64,000 nt of DNA from the NCBI RefSeq assembly GCF_000292525.1, contig NZ_AEYF01000048.1:124001-188000 (forward strand), in the 5' to 3' direction. Shown here piece by piece: positions 41,635 to 50,241 of the stretch; within the stretch, counting starts at the first letter, position 1, and each line of letters begins with the position of its first letter. Source of the stretch: Rhizobium sp. CCGE 510 (lineage in GTDB: Bacteria > Pseudomonadota > Alphaproteobacteria > Rhizobiales > Rhizobiaceae). The notes beneath the pieces are model-generated. The model searched no databases. It was not told the origin of the DNA and worked only from the letters and a program-made list of their open reading frames with translations. The position numbers and the translations under genes were made by a program.

Positions 41635-43891
41635 CAGGCGCCCTCCTGTCCCCGTTCGCTATTGGCACCGGCGCGATCTCCCGCCAGAGCCTTGCCAGCG
41701 AGACTTTGGTTTCTTTGCGGGCTTCCGACCGCTCGCCACCATCGGCTAAATCGCGTTCCTTCGCGAGATATTCGTCTATTGTTTCAAGCATGAGTCGTTC
41801 TCGCCGATCATTGCCGAGCACCGAGCGACTCTTCAACTCCTGGGAGACGCGCGCCAATCGTTCGCTGCCTGAGGGGGGCGCACCAGACCGTTTTGCGTTA
41901 ATATATTCATTGAACCAGGCATCGAGCTCCGGATCTGTCGTGCTATAAAGTCCGAAGAGTTCAGACGTGAGCAATTGTTCAACGCGCATCCAGCCTGGGA
42001 ACGGTGCCTCCAGAATAGCGAACGTTTCGCCTTTGGCGTTCGCACGAAGGACGATGACCTCGCCGTTTTCAAGGCCTCGCAGGCATAGCGGATCGTGTGT
42101 GGACGCAATGAACTGAACACGGGGAAAAGCATTGCGCAGCCCCGACACGACGCGCAATCTCCATCGCGGATGCAAATGTGCCCCAAGCTCGTCGATAAGA
42201 ACAATGCCCTCGGCTACCTCCATTGCATCCCAGTAATGAGACAGGACACGCATGATGTCCGTGGTGACCCCGATAACCGATTGATAGCCATCACTCAGCT
42301 GGGAGAGTGGAATATCCCCATCGGTTGTCCTTACAACAATTTTGCCGTTGGTGCGGATCAATTGCTCGGGGCCGTCAAGCACGAAAAACAGCTCCTTCAA
42401 CGCTCTGGCATAATCGTCGAACTTGGCTTGCGGAATTTTGTTTAACCAGGCTTCGGCGTCGCCGACGGGCTCGAATGGATCAAACAAATTCTCAAGCTTT
42501 GCATAAGTGGCGACAAAGCGAGGGGGTGCTGACTTGCGTGGTAAGAGCCGGGTTGCTCCATAACCGAGGATAAGGACTTTAGCCTGGTCTGCAGAGGCGT
42601 GGAAACCACGCGCGTCGATGCGCAGTGTCAACGGCTCAGCGAAATTCGATAAGACCACCTTGATGTGGGCCTCGCTTGTATTCCGTCGTAGAAAATTAGT
42701 TGCTTGAAGATCCAACTCTTCCAGGTACTTGGCACCGCACAGAGTCATTGCGATGGCCTGCAATATGCTGGATTTTCCTAAGCCATTATCGCCGAGGAGC
42801 ATAGTCCAAGGTGCTCGCTGGGAATCGCCGGACTGGAAGTCAAGTCTAAGGTTCTTAATTTTTCGGAAATTCTTGATCTCGACTGACTGGACTACACGCG
42901 TCCTGGCAAAAAAAGACGGGCTGCCCGTGCCGCTTTCGACTGAATAGAGCGATTCCTCAAGTTCGTTCAACAAGTAATCTTTGACCAACCGCTTCATTTG
43001 TCCCGCCGCCGGAACGATGGTTGGCAACGAGGAGACGAGGGACATAACGGAAGGATCCCGCAGCATCTCGCTAGCAACGCCCAAGAGTTTCCCCACCACC
43101 TTCCGGAGAGGCAATTCGCGCGAGCCCACGCCTGCCGCTTTCTTAAGTTCGCGTGCGACTACCTGCCGCTTGGCTGCGAGAAATGGTTGGCTTGGGTCAG
43201 AAACGATCCGTTGCAGTTCATCGAACCATCGATCACCAATGTCGTTCAGGTTGCGTTGGCGCAAGGTTTCGAGCAGCTCGGCAAGTGCGGCGCGGCGTGC
43301 CATCACCAACTCGTGGCGGTTGAGCGCCAAGACCTCGATAGTTGTCGCACCCTGCTTGCTCAGCGGCGTGACAAGGCCTTTTTCGTCGAAGGCGAGATGA
43401 GCATCGGGATCATCCCGACAGGGGTCGAGCAGCAGCGCCTTTTCTTTTGCATCGATCTCAGAAGCAGGTGTTTCCTTCGGCGCACGCGGTCCATCGACAG
43501 GAAATCGGCGCCCCTTACATCGCCCACATGCTGTGCAAGCCGCGTAGAGATTGCTCCATTCGTAGGCCAGCCACCAATAGTGGTCTTGCGAGATGGAGCC
43601 GTCCAAGTTGGACGAGAAACCACGTGATCGGTATCTGTCGACTTCACCTGTCGCAACCGTGCCGATCGGCGATTCACAATAGGCGCATTTGCCGTTGAAA
43701 AGCGTATGAATGGCAGCGCGCACCTCCGGCGCGTAGATTATGTCTGTATTAAAGCGGAAACGCGTCTGCCGCCGCCTCGTTGGCGCGCGGCGGAAATGTT
43801 TTTCAGCCCGTTCGCGCTCCTCGATCAATTCGCGGCTGTCGTCCGCCAGTATTTTTGGTACAGGAACGCTTTTGCGATCGATCACTATCAT
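41615..43891 (-). CDS. HNH-AAA ATPase fusion, degenerate HNH (Septu-like)
   Basis: 758-residue fusion. An N-terminal HNH-like domain (about 45-165: C69-A-Y-C72, HYWWLAYEWSNLYAAC, LLLDPC) precedes a RecF/OLD-like AAA ATPase. The ATPase has VEIKNFRKIKNLRLDF, Walker A G367-DNGLGK373-SS, the signature-like LSQLSDGYQSVIG, Walker B EGIVLIDELGAHLHP and FIASTHDPLCLRGL. Where active HNH proteins of this family have (D/E)HFRPK, this one has EVD85-R86-YRSRG: the catalytic histidine is replaced. The domain is probably structural, docking the separate HNH protein. Septu uses PtuA ATPase with PtuB HNH; here the ATPase carries an inactive HNH plus an active one in trans. Confidence 0.9.
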   Translation of the reverse strand: MIVIDRKSVPVPKILADDSRELIEERERAEKHFRRAPTRRRQTRFRFNTDIIYAPEVRAAIHTLFNGKCAYCESPIGTVATGEVDRYRSRGFSSNLDGSISQDHYWWLAYEWSNLYAACTACGRCKGRRFPVDGPRAPKETPASEIDAKEKALLLDPCRDDPDAHLAFDEKGLVTPLSKQGATTIEVLALNRHELVMARRAALAELLETLRQRNLNDIGDRWFDELQRIVSDPSQPFLAAKRQVVARELKKAAGVGSRELPLRKVVGKLLGVASEMLRDPSVMSLVSSLPTIVPAAGQMKRLVKDYLLNELEESLYSVESGTGSPSFFARTRVVQSVEIKNFRKIKNLRLDFQSGDSQRAPWTMLLGDNGLGKSSILQAIAMTLCGAKYLEELDLQATNFLRRNTSEAHIKVVLSNFAEPLTLRIDARGFHASADQAKVLILGYGATRLLPRKSAPPRFVATYAKLENLFDPFEPVGDAEAWLNKIPQAKFDDYARALKELFFVLDGPEQLIRTNGKIVVRTTDGDIPLSQLSDGYQSVIGVTTDIMRVLSHYWDAMEVAEGIVLIDELGAHLHPRWRLRVVSGLRNAFPRVQFIASTHDPLCLRGLENGEVIVLRANAKGETFAILEAPFPGWMRVEQLLTSELFGLYSTTDPELDAWFNEYINAKRSGAPPSGSERLARVSQELKSRSVLGNDRRERLMLETIDEYLAKERDLADGGERSEARKETKVSLARLWREIAPVPIANGDRRAPDDQSQP

Positions 43892-43949
43892 TTTGTGCCC
43901 CCAAATAGGTTAAGCTATTACCGAGTCCACACGTTTCAGGTTGAGCGAG

Positions 43950-44912
43950 CTACGGCAGAGTGATTGGGTAATTCTGTAGGCCAGGCTTGACCTCTACCAC
44001 TGCAGATTGATTGATGTCCTGGGTTCCTTTCTTCGCCCGGACCTCAATTTCACGTATTCCAGGTACGATGCCGCGGAGGGCGAACTTCTTCATCACCGGC
44101 TTATCGTGCCGTTTCGCCTGGTCGACCAGCACGACGAGGTTTCCGTCAAAGTCGCCGCTCACGGTCACATTGATATCTCCCGGGACCAGCGCGGCTTTCG
44201 CCTGTTCCGCGGCGGCCTTTGCTTCTTCGGCAGCCTTCGTAACCTTATCCATCGCAGTTTGGAGGTCGGCGTTGACTTTACCAATGCCCTCCTTGGCAGC
44301 CGTATCCAGTTCTTTGAGAGATTCAATGAATTCAGTGCGCCATTCGGTCTGTTCGGTCGAAACCAAGGTGTCGAGATCCTTGCAGAGGGCGCGTGCGAGT
44401 TCGATCGCCCTATCACGCGCCGCATTTGGGTCGTTTCCAGCAATTTTATCCAGCCCCGGATATTCCTTGAGCATCGTGAGCTGAAACTCGTTCCACAAGT
44501 TGCGGATCGCGATCGTGATTGTCAGATGACGAAAGTAGGAGGTACTGAGATCTGTTCCACGCTCGAACAGAGCGATCGCACCCATGAATGCGTATATGAT
44601 GAAAGCCCCAATCAAGCTCCTCGTCTGCCATTCTTTTAGCCAAGTCTCTTGTGATCCGGCAACCGCCGCGATTCCGGCAAATGCCGTTAGAAGCAGGGCA
44701 AAGGCTCCAAGCGTGGCGAGGGTCCTGCGTGCGGCATTGATCCACCCCGAATTCCTGTTTCGAAGCGTGCGATAGAAATTCTCTCGATCACTTTTGAGCT
44801 TTTCTGCTGCCTCATAGAGCCACTTGAAAAACGCGGCGAAATCCTTCTCCGTGATCTGAGCCAATTGGGCATCAAGCGTACTGAATGTATCCCCATTTTC
44901 TTCCTGCGACAT
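43950..44912 (-). CDS. 2TM SLATT-like membrane protein, cassette B
   Basis: 320-residue protein from ATG 44912 (MSQEENGDTF), preceded by AAAGGAG. The layout matches the protein at 35838: charged N-terminal helix (LKSDRENFYRTLRNRNSGWI), TM1 (LGAFALLLTAFAGIAAVAG), TM2 (LIGAFIIYAFMGAIALF), an amphipathic helix (TSYFRHLTITIAIRNLWNEF), an Ala/Lys coiled coil (AAEEAKAAAEQAKAALVPG) and a beta-rich C-terminal domain (INVTVSGDFDGNLVVLV). It is the last gene of the leftward cassette, 47 bp after the MBL gene. The SLATT-like call is inferred from topology and shared residues; a membrane pore effector is the leading idea. Confidence 0.75.
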   Translation of the reverse strand: MSQEENGDTFSTLDAQLAQITEKDFAAFFKWLYEAAEKLKSDRENFYRTLRNRNSGWINAARRTLATLGAFALLLTAFAGIAAVAGSQETWLKEWQTRSLIGAFIIYAFMGAIALFERGTDLSTSYFRHLTITIAIRNLWNEFQLTMLKEYPGLDKIAGNDPNAARDRAIELARALCKDLDTLVSTEQTEWRTEFIESLKELDTAAKEGIGKVNADLQTAMDKVTKAAEEAKAAAEQAKAALVPGDINVTVSGDFDGNLVVLVDQAKRHDKPVMKKFALRGIVPGIREIEVRAKKGTQDINQSAVVEVKPGLQNYPITLP

Positions 44913-44959
44913 CCCCAGGACTCCTTTCGGACCAGTCACGAACGGCATCTTTACGTCGT

Positions 44960-46336
44960 CTAGTCGAACGTCACATCGATGAATCCATTGTTCCTGCGAA
45001 TACGCTCGAAATCCGTGCGCGGTGGCTGCAAATTATTTAGCCAGTCGCGCTCATATGCATCGAAGTCGGCGGCATCTTTCGGCTGGTAATTGCCCAGGTC
45101 GTCAGCATAGCTCGTGGCGCCGGCGACCCGTCGTGCGATTTCCTTTAGCAACTGGCCGCGGGGAATGGTGCGGTATTTGCTGCGCTCGGTCGAAACCACC
45201 GCGCGGGCAGTCGGTGCATTTCCAGCTTTGGGCAGCGGAAGGATCGCGTCAAGGATCCTTGCTTCCTCGGTAATCGCGCCCGATCCCATGTCCCAGGGGG
45301 TGGCGTTTTCACTGCCATGATGACCGATTTTCAGGAACTCTACGGGTTGGGCTAGCAGTTCGTTTCGCTCCTTCCACATAACGTTCCAGGAGCCGTTCAT
45401 CTTCCCTTCTTTGAAAGCGCCGTGCCATTCGGCATCGCCGACGAATAGCAGCCGCTTGCCCTTCCATTCGATCAGCAGCACAACACTGGAGTTGTTCTTC
45501 AGCTTGCCGTCGAGGTCCGCGAAGGCAAGTGCGTTGGATTGCATGCGGGCGCGCAGAGCGCGAAACGCCGCCGGTCCGATGTTTTTCGGTTCAGGTGTTG
45601 TTTCGGTCGGGGGTGTTGACGCAGTTTCATTCTCGACCGAGTTCCCAGCCTCCACCTCATCCTGCGCTGCGAACGCGGTGGCACCGATTATCCCTTTCAA
45701 ATTGGTTTGGACGACTTCGCCGAGATAGAACCGATCGAAATCGAATTCCGGCGCCAGAACATGAATTTTCGCATTCGGATGCAGCTCGATCCCGTGGTCC
45801 TTATGGGTCTGGCCGGCGTGGACATAAGTTGGCTCTCTGTCTTCCCCGAGCAAGGCGTGGCGAAGTGTGTTCATGGCGCCTGCATTGCCGATCTCGAAAA
45901 CGGACACGAGTTCGGCAAGCCGCGGACTGAGCGCCGGACCGAGCGATGTGAGGCTGGCCATCGCTGTCTCCGCCACCTTTCGCACCTTGCGTGTCTTGCC
46001 TGCCTGCGGATGCTTCGGGTTCATCGCGCAGTTCATCCAGACATTGCCGACGGCAAATTCGTTCCAGAGCGTCGGGTCGAATCCTGCGATGTGGTCCTTG
46101 TGTTCATGAGTGACGACAACCAGATCGAGGCGCTTTTTCACGCCGTCGGATGCCGTCGGAAGTTCGGTCGCCAACTGCTTGAGTGCCGCGGCGAGGAGCG
46201 TTTCAGAACTCCAGGTGCCACAGTCGATCAGCATGTGAAAGGCGTCGTTGTAACTGTCGCTGTCGCCGGGAATCCGCACGTAAATGCAGTCACCCAGGCC
46301 GACGTCGTAAACGCGTATCAGGAGCTCGTTTTCCAT
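44960..46336 (-). CDS. ComEC-type MBL-fold hydrolase, cassette B
   Basis: 458-residue metallo-beta-lactamase-fold protein. GLGDC at 13-17 (VYDVGLGDCIYVRI), LIDCGTW, the metal motif HEHKDH at 77-82 (LVVVTHEHKDHIAGFD), GDAEWHGAF and IGHHGSENATP are all present. An acidic, Pro/Thr-rich linker (ENETASTPPTETTPEP) divides the protein. It resembles the MBL proteins of cassette A and the decayed one at 31164 in its GxGDC start and HHGS end, but has a different insertion. The ATG overlaps the end of the metallopeptidase gene by 19 bp, so the two are coupled. Substrate unknown; phosphodiester or nucleotide hydrolysis is the family expectation. Confidence 0.88.
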   Translation of the reverse strand: MENELLIRVYDVGLGDCIYVRIPGDSDSYNDAFHMLIDCGTWSSETLLAAALKQLATELPTASDGVKKRLDLVVVTHEHKDHIAGFDPTLWNEFAVGNVWMNCAMNPKHPQAGKTRKVRKVAETAMASLTSLGPALSPRLAELVSVFEIGNAGAMNTLRHALLGEDREPTYVHAGQTHKDHGIELHPNAKIHVLAPEFDFDRFYLGEVVQTNLKGIIGATAFAAQDEVEAGNSVENETASTPPTETTPEPKNIGPAAFRALRARMQSNALAFADLDGKLKNNSSVVLLIEWKGKRLLFVGDAEWHGAFKEGKMNGSWNVMWKERNELLAQPVEFLKIGHHGSENATPWDMGSGAITEEARILDAILPLPKAGNAPTARAVVSTERSKYRTIPRGQLLKEIARRVAGATSYADDLGNYQPKDAADFDAYERDWLNNLQPPRTDFERIRRNNGFIDVTFD

Positions 46337-48279
46337 CGCAGACCCCTTAAGCTGTAATCGTAATGGTCATCATTTTTATTTCTATCTTTATTGCCGTGGT
46401 CATCGTCATCATCGTGGATGTGGAAATGCGGGGAGAGCTCGAAACGCAACTGGCCTCCTGCCTCGCGGACGATGAGCGGCGGCGTAAGCGCGCCGACCAA
46501 ACCTTCCGGACCTGCGAGTTCTTCGCCCACCATACCTTCGTCGATACGTCGCTCTAGTGCCTCGAGATACGCGGCCCGCCGCTCTTTGCCGGCTTTCCAC
46601 TCCGCAAGGGCAAGCGCTTCTTCACCGTTCGGTTTTCTTCCGGCGTCTATCTTGGCCTGGCCAGCTAAAGCCTTGGCCGAGGGTTCACTGCCGGGCTTGC
46701 GCGCCCACGAGAGCATGCTGCCGTTTTCGTCAAGAACCATGGTCGCGCCACACAGGAGGCTGGTGGTCTGGCCGTTATAAGGGCCGAAACGCTCGCCTTC
46801 GAGCGAGACATCCTCGCGCCAAAGGTATTGGAGGATCACCTGCTTGGGCATGAAAAGCCCACGGCCGACCATCTTCTTCGCCGTAAAGACCTCGTCGACG
46901 ATGATATCGACTGAGGCAGGGATATAGAGATCATCGCGATTGTCATCGAGATAGCGATAGGCTTCAGCGCGGGAACTTGCGATCACTGTCGGATCATGTG
47001 TGATATCGCCCGGCACTCGATCATAAAGTCCGGCCGGCTCCAGCAGCTCGTCGACCTCTTCTCGAGTGAGGATTTCCCGGGTCAGGAAGGCCTCGGCGAT
47101 CATCTTGCGATAGCCCCTGGGATCGGTCGGATCGGCAATCAAGAGATTGCGCAGCACTGCACTTGCATAGTCATTGAACGTAACCTCGACTGGCGGCAGG
47201 AGGTCGAGCGATTGAATCGCAATCATCTGCATGCGCGGCACGGAAAAGGCAAGTGCCTGTTTGGCCGATAGTTTCTTGCCGTCGGCTCTCTCACGATCAA
47301 GGTATTGCTTGGTTAGCTTGATCAGTATGTCGAACATGGTACCAGTCAGCACCGTGGAAAGGGCATGGACCTCCATCTCGTTCTTGTATTTGCTCAGCTT
47401 GTCCTGATTGGCGCCACTACGCAAATATTCCTGATTGCCTACCGCTCGACCAAACTCTGCCGCGACTGACGACAGCAGTTCACCCTCGGATTTGCGGTCG
47501 AGAAGGCCGCCGGTGCGTTCAGCCAGCTTCTGGCGGAAGGCGGTGTTGCGTAGCGACATCAGGATCGCCGTTAGGTCGCCAAGGAATTCGTGGAACGCGC
47601 CGGTCTGAGGCGACACGGCTTCGAGGTAGTGAGGCCGAATTCCGTCGAGCAAAGCGTGGGTAAACTCATGGTTGACAATATCGCTGGACAAGCACGTGCG
47701 AACGCGCTGGCCGTTCTTGTCATCGAAATAGTAGAATTGTAGCGAGTGGCTCTTACGATCGTAATAGGCGTTGGCGCCGTAGCCGGCGTTCGGGACGATC
47801 AGTAAGCGGTTGCCCTCGAATGCCCAGGAGATGCGCCGGCCAAGTCCGCTTGGTCCTTCGAAATAGTTCAGGGTATTTTGCACTATCGCCCAGGTGCTGA
47901 CTTGCCGAAATTGGGGTGACTGCTTGATCGCTGCGTCAATCGGAAGCTCGTTTGGGTCGCGGAATAGTTTGGCGTCGCTATCCCATCGGGACGGCTCGTC
48001 TAGTTTGTTGGTAGTACTGTCAAAGTCGACGACGGCGAAGCGTGCGCTGGTGGGTCCGTCGCCAATGCCGGGCTCCCATGGCACATAAAAATTCTTGTCA
48101 ATCTCGAGACCAGGATTCTCTTTTGCGACCAAAGGATCCTTGTAATAGACGTCAAAGCGGCGCTCGAGCCCTAACTTTCGCCGCGTTCCTTCATCGAGAA
48201 ACCGGCGGGACGCGTAAAGGTCGCGCAGATCATCAGGGCTGAGTGTCAGCGCCCCGTCTACTATTGGTTCCACCGCCAT
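46318..48279 (-). CDS. thermolysin-like HExxH metallopeptidase-family protein, cassette B
   Basis: 653-residue protein from ATG 48279 (MAVEPIVDGA) behind GGGAGGATAC. The zinc motif is H204-E-F-T-H208 (SSDIVNHEFTHALLDGIRPH), with E231 in GAFHEFLGDLTAIL as the likely third ligand. It shares with the protein at 36876 the NAYY...SL.F.YF block before the motif and HALLDG after it, so the two are homologous. No signal peptide. The C-terminus ends in a His/Asp/Asn-rich tail (HFHIHDDDDDHGNKDRNKND) that could bind metal ions. First gene of the leftward cassette, overlapping the MBL gene. Proteolytic activity is likely from the motif; the target is unknown. Confidence 0.82.
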   Translation of the reverse strand: MAVEPIVDGALTLSPDDLRDLYASRRFLDEGTRRKLGLERRFDVYYKDPLVAKENPGLEIDKNFYVPWEPGIGDGPTSARFAVVDFDSTTNKLDEPSRWDSDAKLFRDPNELPIDAAIKQSPQFRQVSTWAIVQNTLNYFEGPSGLGRRISWAFEGNRLLIVPNAGYGANAYYDRKSHSLQFYYFDDKNGQRVRTCLSSDIVNHEFTHALLDGIRPHYLEAVSPQTGAFHEFLGDLTAILMSLRNTAFRQKLAERTGGLLDRKSEGELLSSVAAEFGRAVGNQEYLRSGANQDKLSKYKNEMEVHALSTVLTGTMFDILIKLTKQYLDRERADGKKLSAKQALAFSVPRMQMIAIQSLDLLPPVEVTFNDYASAVLRNLLIADPTDPRGYRKMIAEAFLTREILTREEVDELLEPAGLYDRVPGDITHDPTVIASSRAEAYRYLDDNRDDLYIPASVDIIVDEVFTAKKMVGRGLFMPKQVILQYLWREDVSLEGERFGPYNGQTTSLLCGATMVLDENGSMLSWARKPGSEPSAKALAGQAKIDAGRKPNGEEALALAEWKAGKERRAAYLEALERRIDEGMVGEELAGPEGLVGALTPPLIVREAGGQLRFELSPHFHIHDDDDDHGNKDRNKNDDHYDYSLRGLRWKTSS

Positions 48280-48453
48280 GTATCCTCCCAGGACGTTTGG
48301 TGCACCTTCCGGCGCAGCAATATAAACCTGCAGCACAAGCTTGCGTCACGGATGTAGTCAAATTCCGCCCGCAGGCGGAGACACCTACCGGCCGTGCGAG
48401 CCCAGCGTAGCTACCACTAGGCTCACCGCAAAACTCCACCTGCAATCAACGAT

Positions 48454-49269
48454 CTAGAGACCCTCTTTAGAAAAGTTGTGCTCTCCAGAATTCACCCAAC
48501 CTTTGCCCACGGCGATCGTGCCCTTGCGGTTGATGACGACGTGGCGCCAGGTCGGATTCGCCGTCGCCGAACGCAGGTAGGTCAAGCACAAGAGCTCCAG
48601 TCGTTCGTCGCTGCTATCTCTCCAGAGAACCGCGTTCTTGTGTGCATCTTTCACGTGGCCTGATGAGCCCTTCAAGCCAGCCAGATAATCGCAGATCAAA
48701 TCATCGACTTTGTCCGGCGTGTTGAATGACATGAAGTCCGCAACCTTCTTCGGCGTTTGGCCCTCGAGCGATCCGTTTTGTGTAGCGAGGTCGAAAAACC
48801 AGCAGTAGAGCCGCTTGCTCGGAGCGGTGTTGTCACGGCCCTTGGCCCAGGCTGTGGCCATTGTTAGAGCCGTGTCTGCCTTTACACCGATCTTTTTATC
48901 CTGCTCGGCGCGCATTTCCAGGGATCCCATCAGCGCCATTAGTTCCGCAAGAGCGTCCTTAAGAAGCTTTTTCTTGGATTGCCATCCGCGCACAATCGTC
49001 AGGCCATCTTTCACCGTTCCGGCACATGCCTCCCACATTTTCGCACCATGAGTGGGCATCAGCGTCTGCACGCGCGTCTTGCCAACGGCCTTTACCATCG
49101 GCTGCAAAGACTTCATGCCGATGTTCCACTGCAAGGCGCCGCAAGAGATACCCATACCGTCGAAATCACCCACGACCTTGGTATAGGGATCCGTGCTCGA
49201 CGTTTCGTATCCGCAGGTTATTGCAACGCCGGCCGAGCGCCAGTCATCTGGAAGGGCAGCTGATGCCAT
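48454..49269 (-). CDS. lysozyme/chitosanase-like hydrolase
   Basis: 271-residue protein starting at ATG 49269 after GGAGG. The N-terminal part has ITCGYETSSTDPYTKVVGDF and DGMGISCGALQWNIG, the pattern of lysozyme-superfamily proteins in which a glutamate (here in GYETS) precedes a G.S.GALQ block. No signal peptide or membrane segment is visible, so it would need a dedicated export route or act inside the cell. It is downstream of the SH3-DUF2272 protein, also a cell-wall-type protein, in the same direction. I infer cleavage of peptidoglycan or chitosan-like polymers; the fold call is by pattern only. Confidence 0.6.
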   Translation of the reverse strand: MASAALPDDWRSAGVAITCGYETSSTDPYTKVVGDFDGMGISCGALQWNIGMKSLQPMVKAVGKTRVQTLMPTHGAKMWEACAGTVKDGLTIVRGWQSKKKLLKDALAELMALMGSLEMRAEQDKKIGVKADTALTMATAWAKGRDNTAPSKRLYCWFFDLATQNGSLEGQTPKKVADFMSFNTPDKVDDLICDYLAGLKGSSGHVKDAHKNAVLWRDSSDERLELLCLTYLRSATANPTWRHVVINRKGTIAVGKGWVNSGEHNFSKEGL

Positions 49270-49323
49270 TTGAATAGTCCTCCGTCGTGACTTCGTGAAT
49301 ACAATCCGCAGGCATAGTGGCAG

Positions 49324-50175
49324 TCATGCCACCATGTTTCGCATCAGCATGAAAACTGTGTTGTCGCTCTTGAAGCTTCCGCCGCTGGGACCAGTGAGGT
49401 GCCCCGTGCTGTTGATCGTGTATTTCTTTCGACCAACCGTATCCGACTCGACATTGGCGCCGATTGCGTAGAGGTATCCAGATTTGATATCGCAGATGAC
49501 GTCTGTGTGAGACGTAAAGCCGGCACTTTGCCCGGCGCTCTTATAGTCTTGTTGCGTTCCGCGCCATTGACATACGAGATCGCCGACACGGACGGCCTGT
49601 TCGTTCAATTGATACCCCCAAAACGGGGCGTCCGGATCCTTCGCTTTTCTCGCGACAACGCTGTTGTGAATGTAAGTCGCATGCAATCTGCTGAATTGGA
49701 AGTTCTTATAACCTTTCGCGCGGCGTATGAATGCGCTCATACCGGCTGCCGACCACGGCCAGTCCGGATGGCTCGTATTGTAGACGTCGTTGCCGTTCTT
49801 GTCCTTGAGGACCTTGCCTTTCTCGTCCCTCTTGAAGGGTGGCATGCCCTGACCAAGCTCTTTCCAAATCTCTACGACAAGATCGTAGTATGGACTGGTG
49901 TCCTCCTTACCCCTTCCAAAGGCAAAGGCTTCCCAATAGTGAGCCGCAGACTGGATCAATCTTACGATCGCGTCACTTGCCGGGACTTTCAGGTTTTTGT
50001 CAGACACATATCCTTTTTCACCGTTAGCGGTTTCAACGGATTTCCATTTTCCTGTGGAGCCCGGAATAGACGTGAGTGCGGTCCCAAATGGCAGATTTCG
50101 CTTTATGGCGCCGGAATCGGGTGCATCCCGTAGATTGGCGCCGCCATCGGTATTGCTGACGATATAGTCGACCAT
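49324..50175 (-). CDS. SH3-like and DUF2272 cell-wall-type protein
   Basis: 283-residue protein from ATG 50175; neighbouring ATGs at 50178 and 50187 are possible. An N-terminal bacterial SH3 domain (GGANLRDAPDSGAIKRNLPF, then GEKGYVSDKNLKVP) precedes a DUF2272-like domain. That domain contains HPDWPWSAAGMSAFIRRAKG, FSRLHATYIHNSVVARK, VRVGDLVCQWRG, TSHTDVICDIKSGYLYAIGA and NVFMLMR-type ends. Such domains resemble NlpC/P60-like or CHAP amidase folds and typically bind or cut peptidoglycan. There is no signal peptide. It pairs with the adjacent lysozyme-like gene, 54 bp downstream, as a possible wall-degrading couple. Confidence 0.7.
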   Translation of the reverse strand: MVDYIVSNTDGGANLRDAPDSGAIKRNLPFGTALTSIPGSTGKWKSVETANGEKGYVSDKNLKVPASDAIVRLIQSAAHYWEAFAFGRGKEDTSPYYDLVVEIWKELGQGMPPFKRDEKGKVLKDKNGNDVYNTSHPDWPWSAAGMSAFIRRAKGYKNFQFSRLHATYIHNSVVARKAKDPDAPFWGYQLNEQAVRVGDLVCQWRGTQQDYKSAGQSAGFTSHTDVICDIKSGYLYAIGANVESDTVGRKKYTINSTGHLTGPSGGSFKSDNTVFMLMRNMVA

Positions 50176-50241
50176 CATTTCCCCCATTCGGTGCAGTTGT
50201 CAGTCGCATATGCAGGCTATCAAGTCGATTTCATGTAGTGG

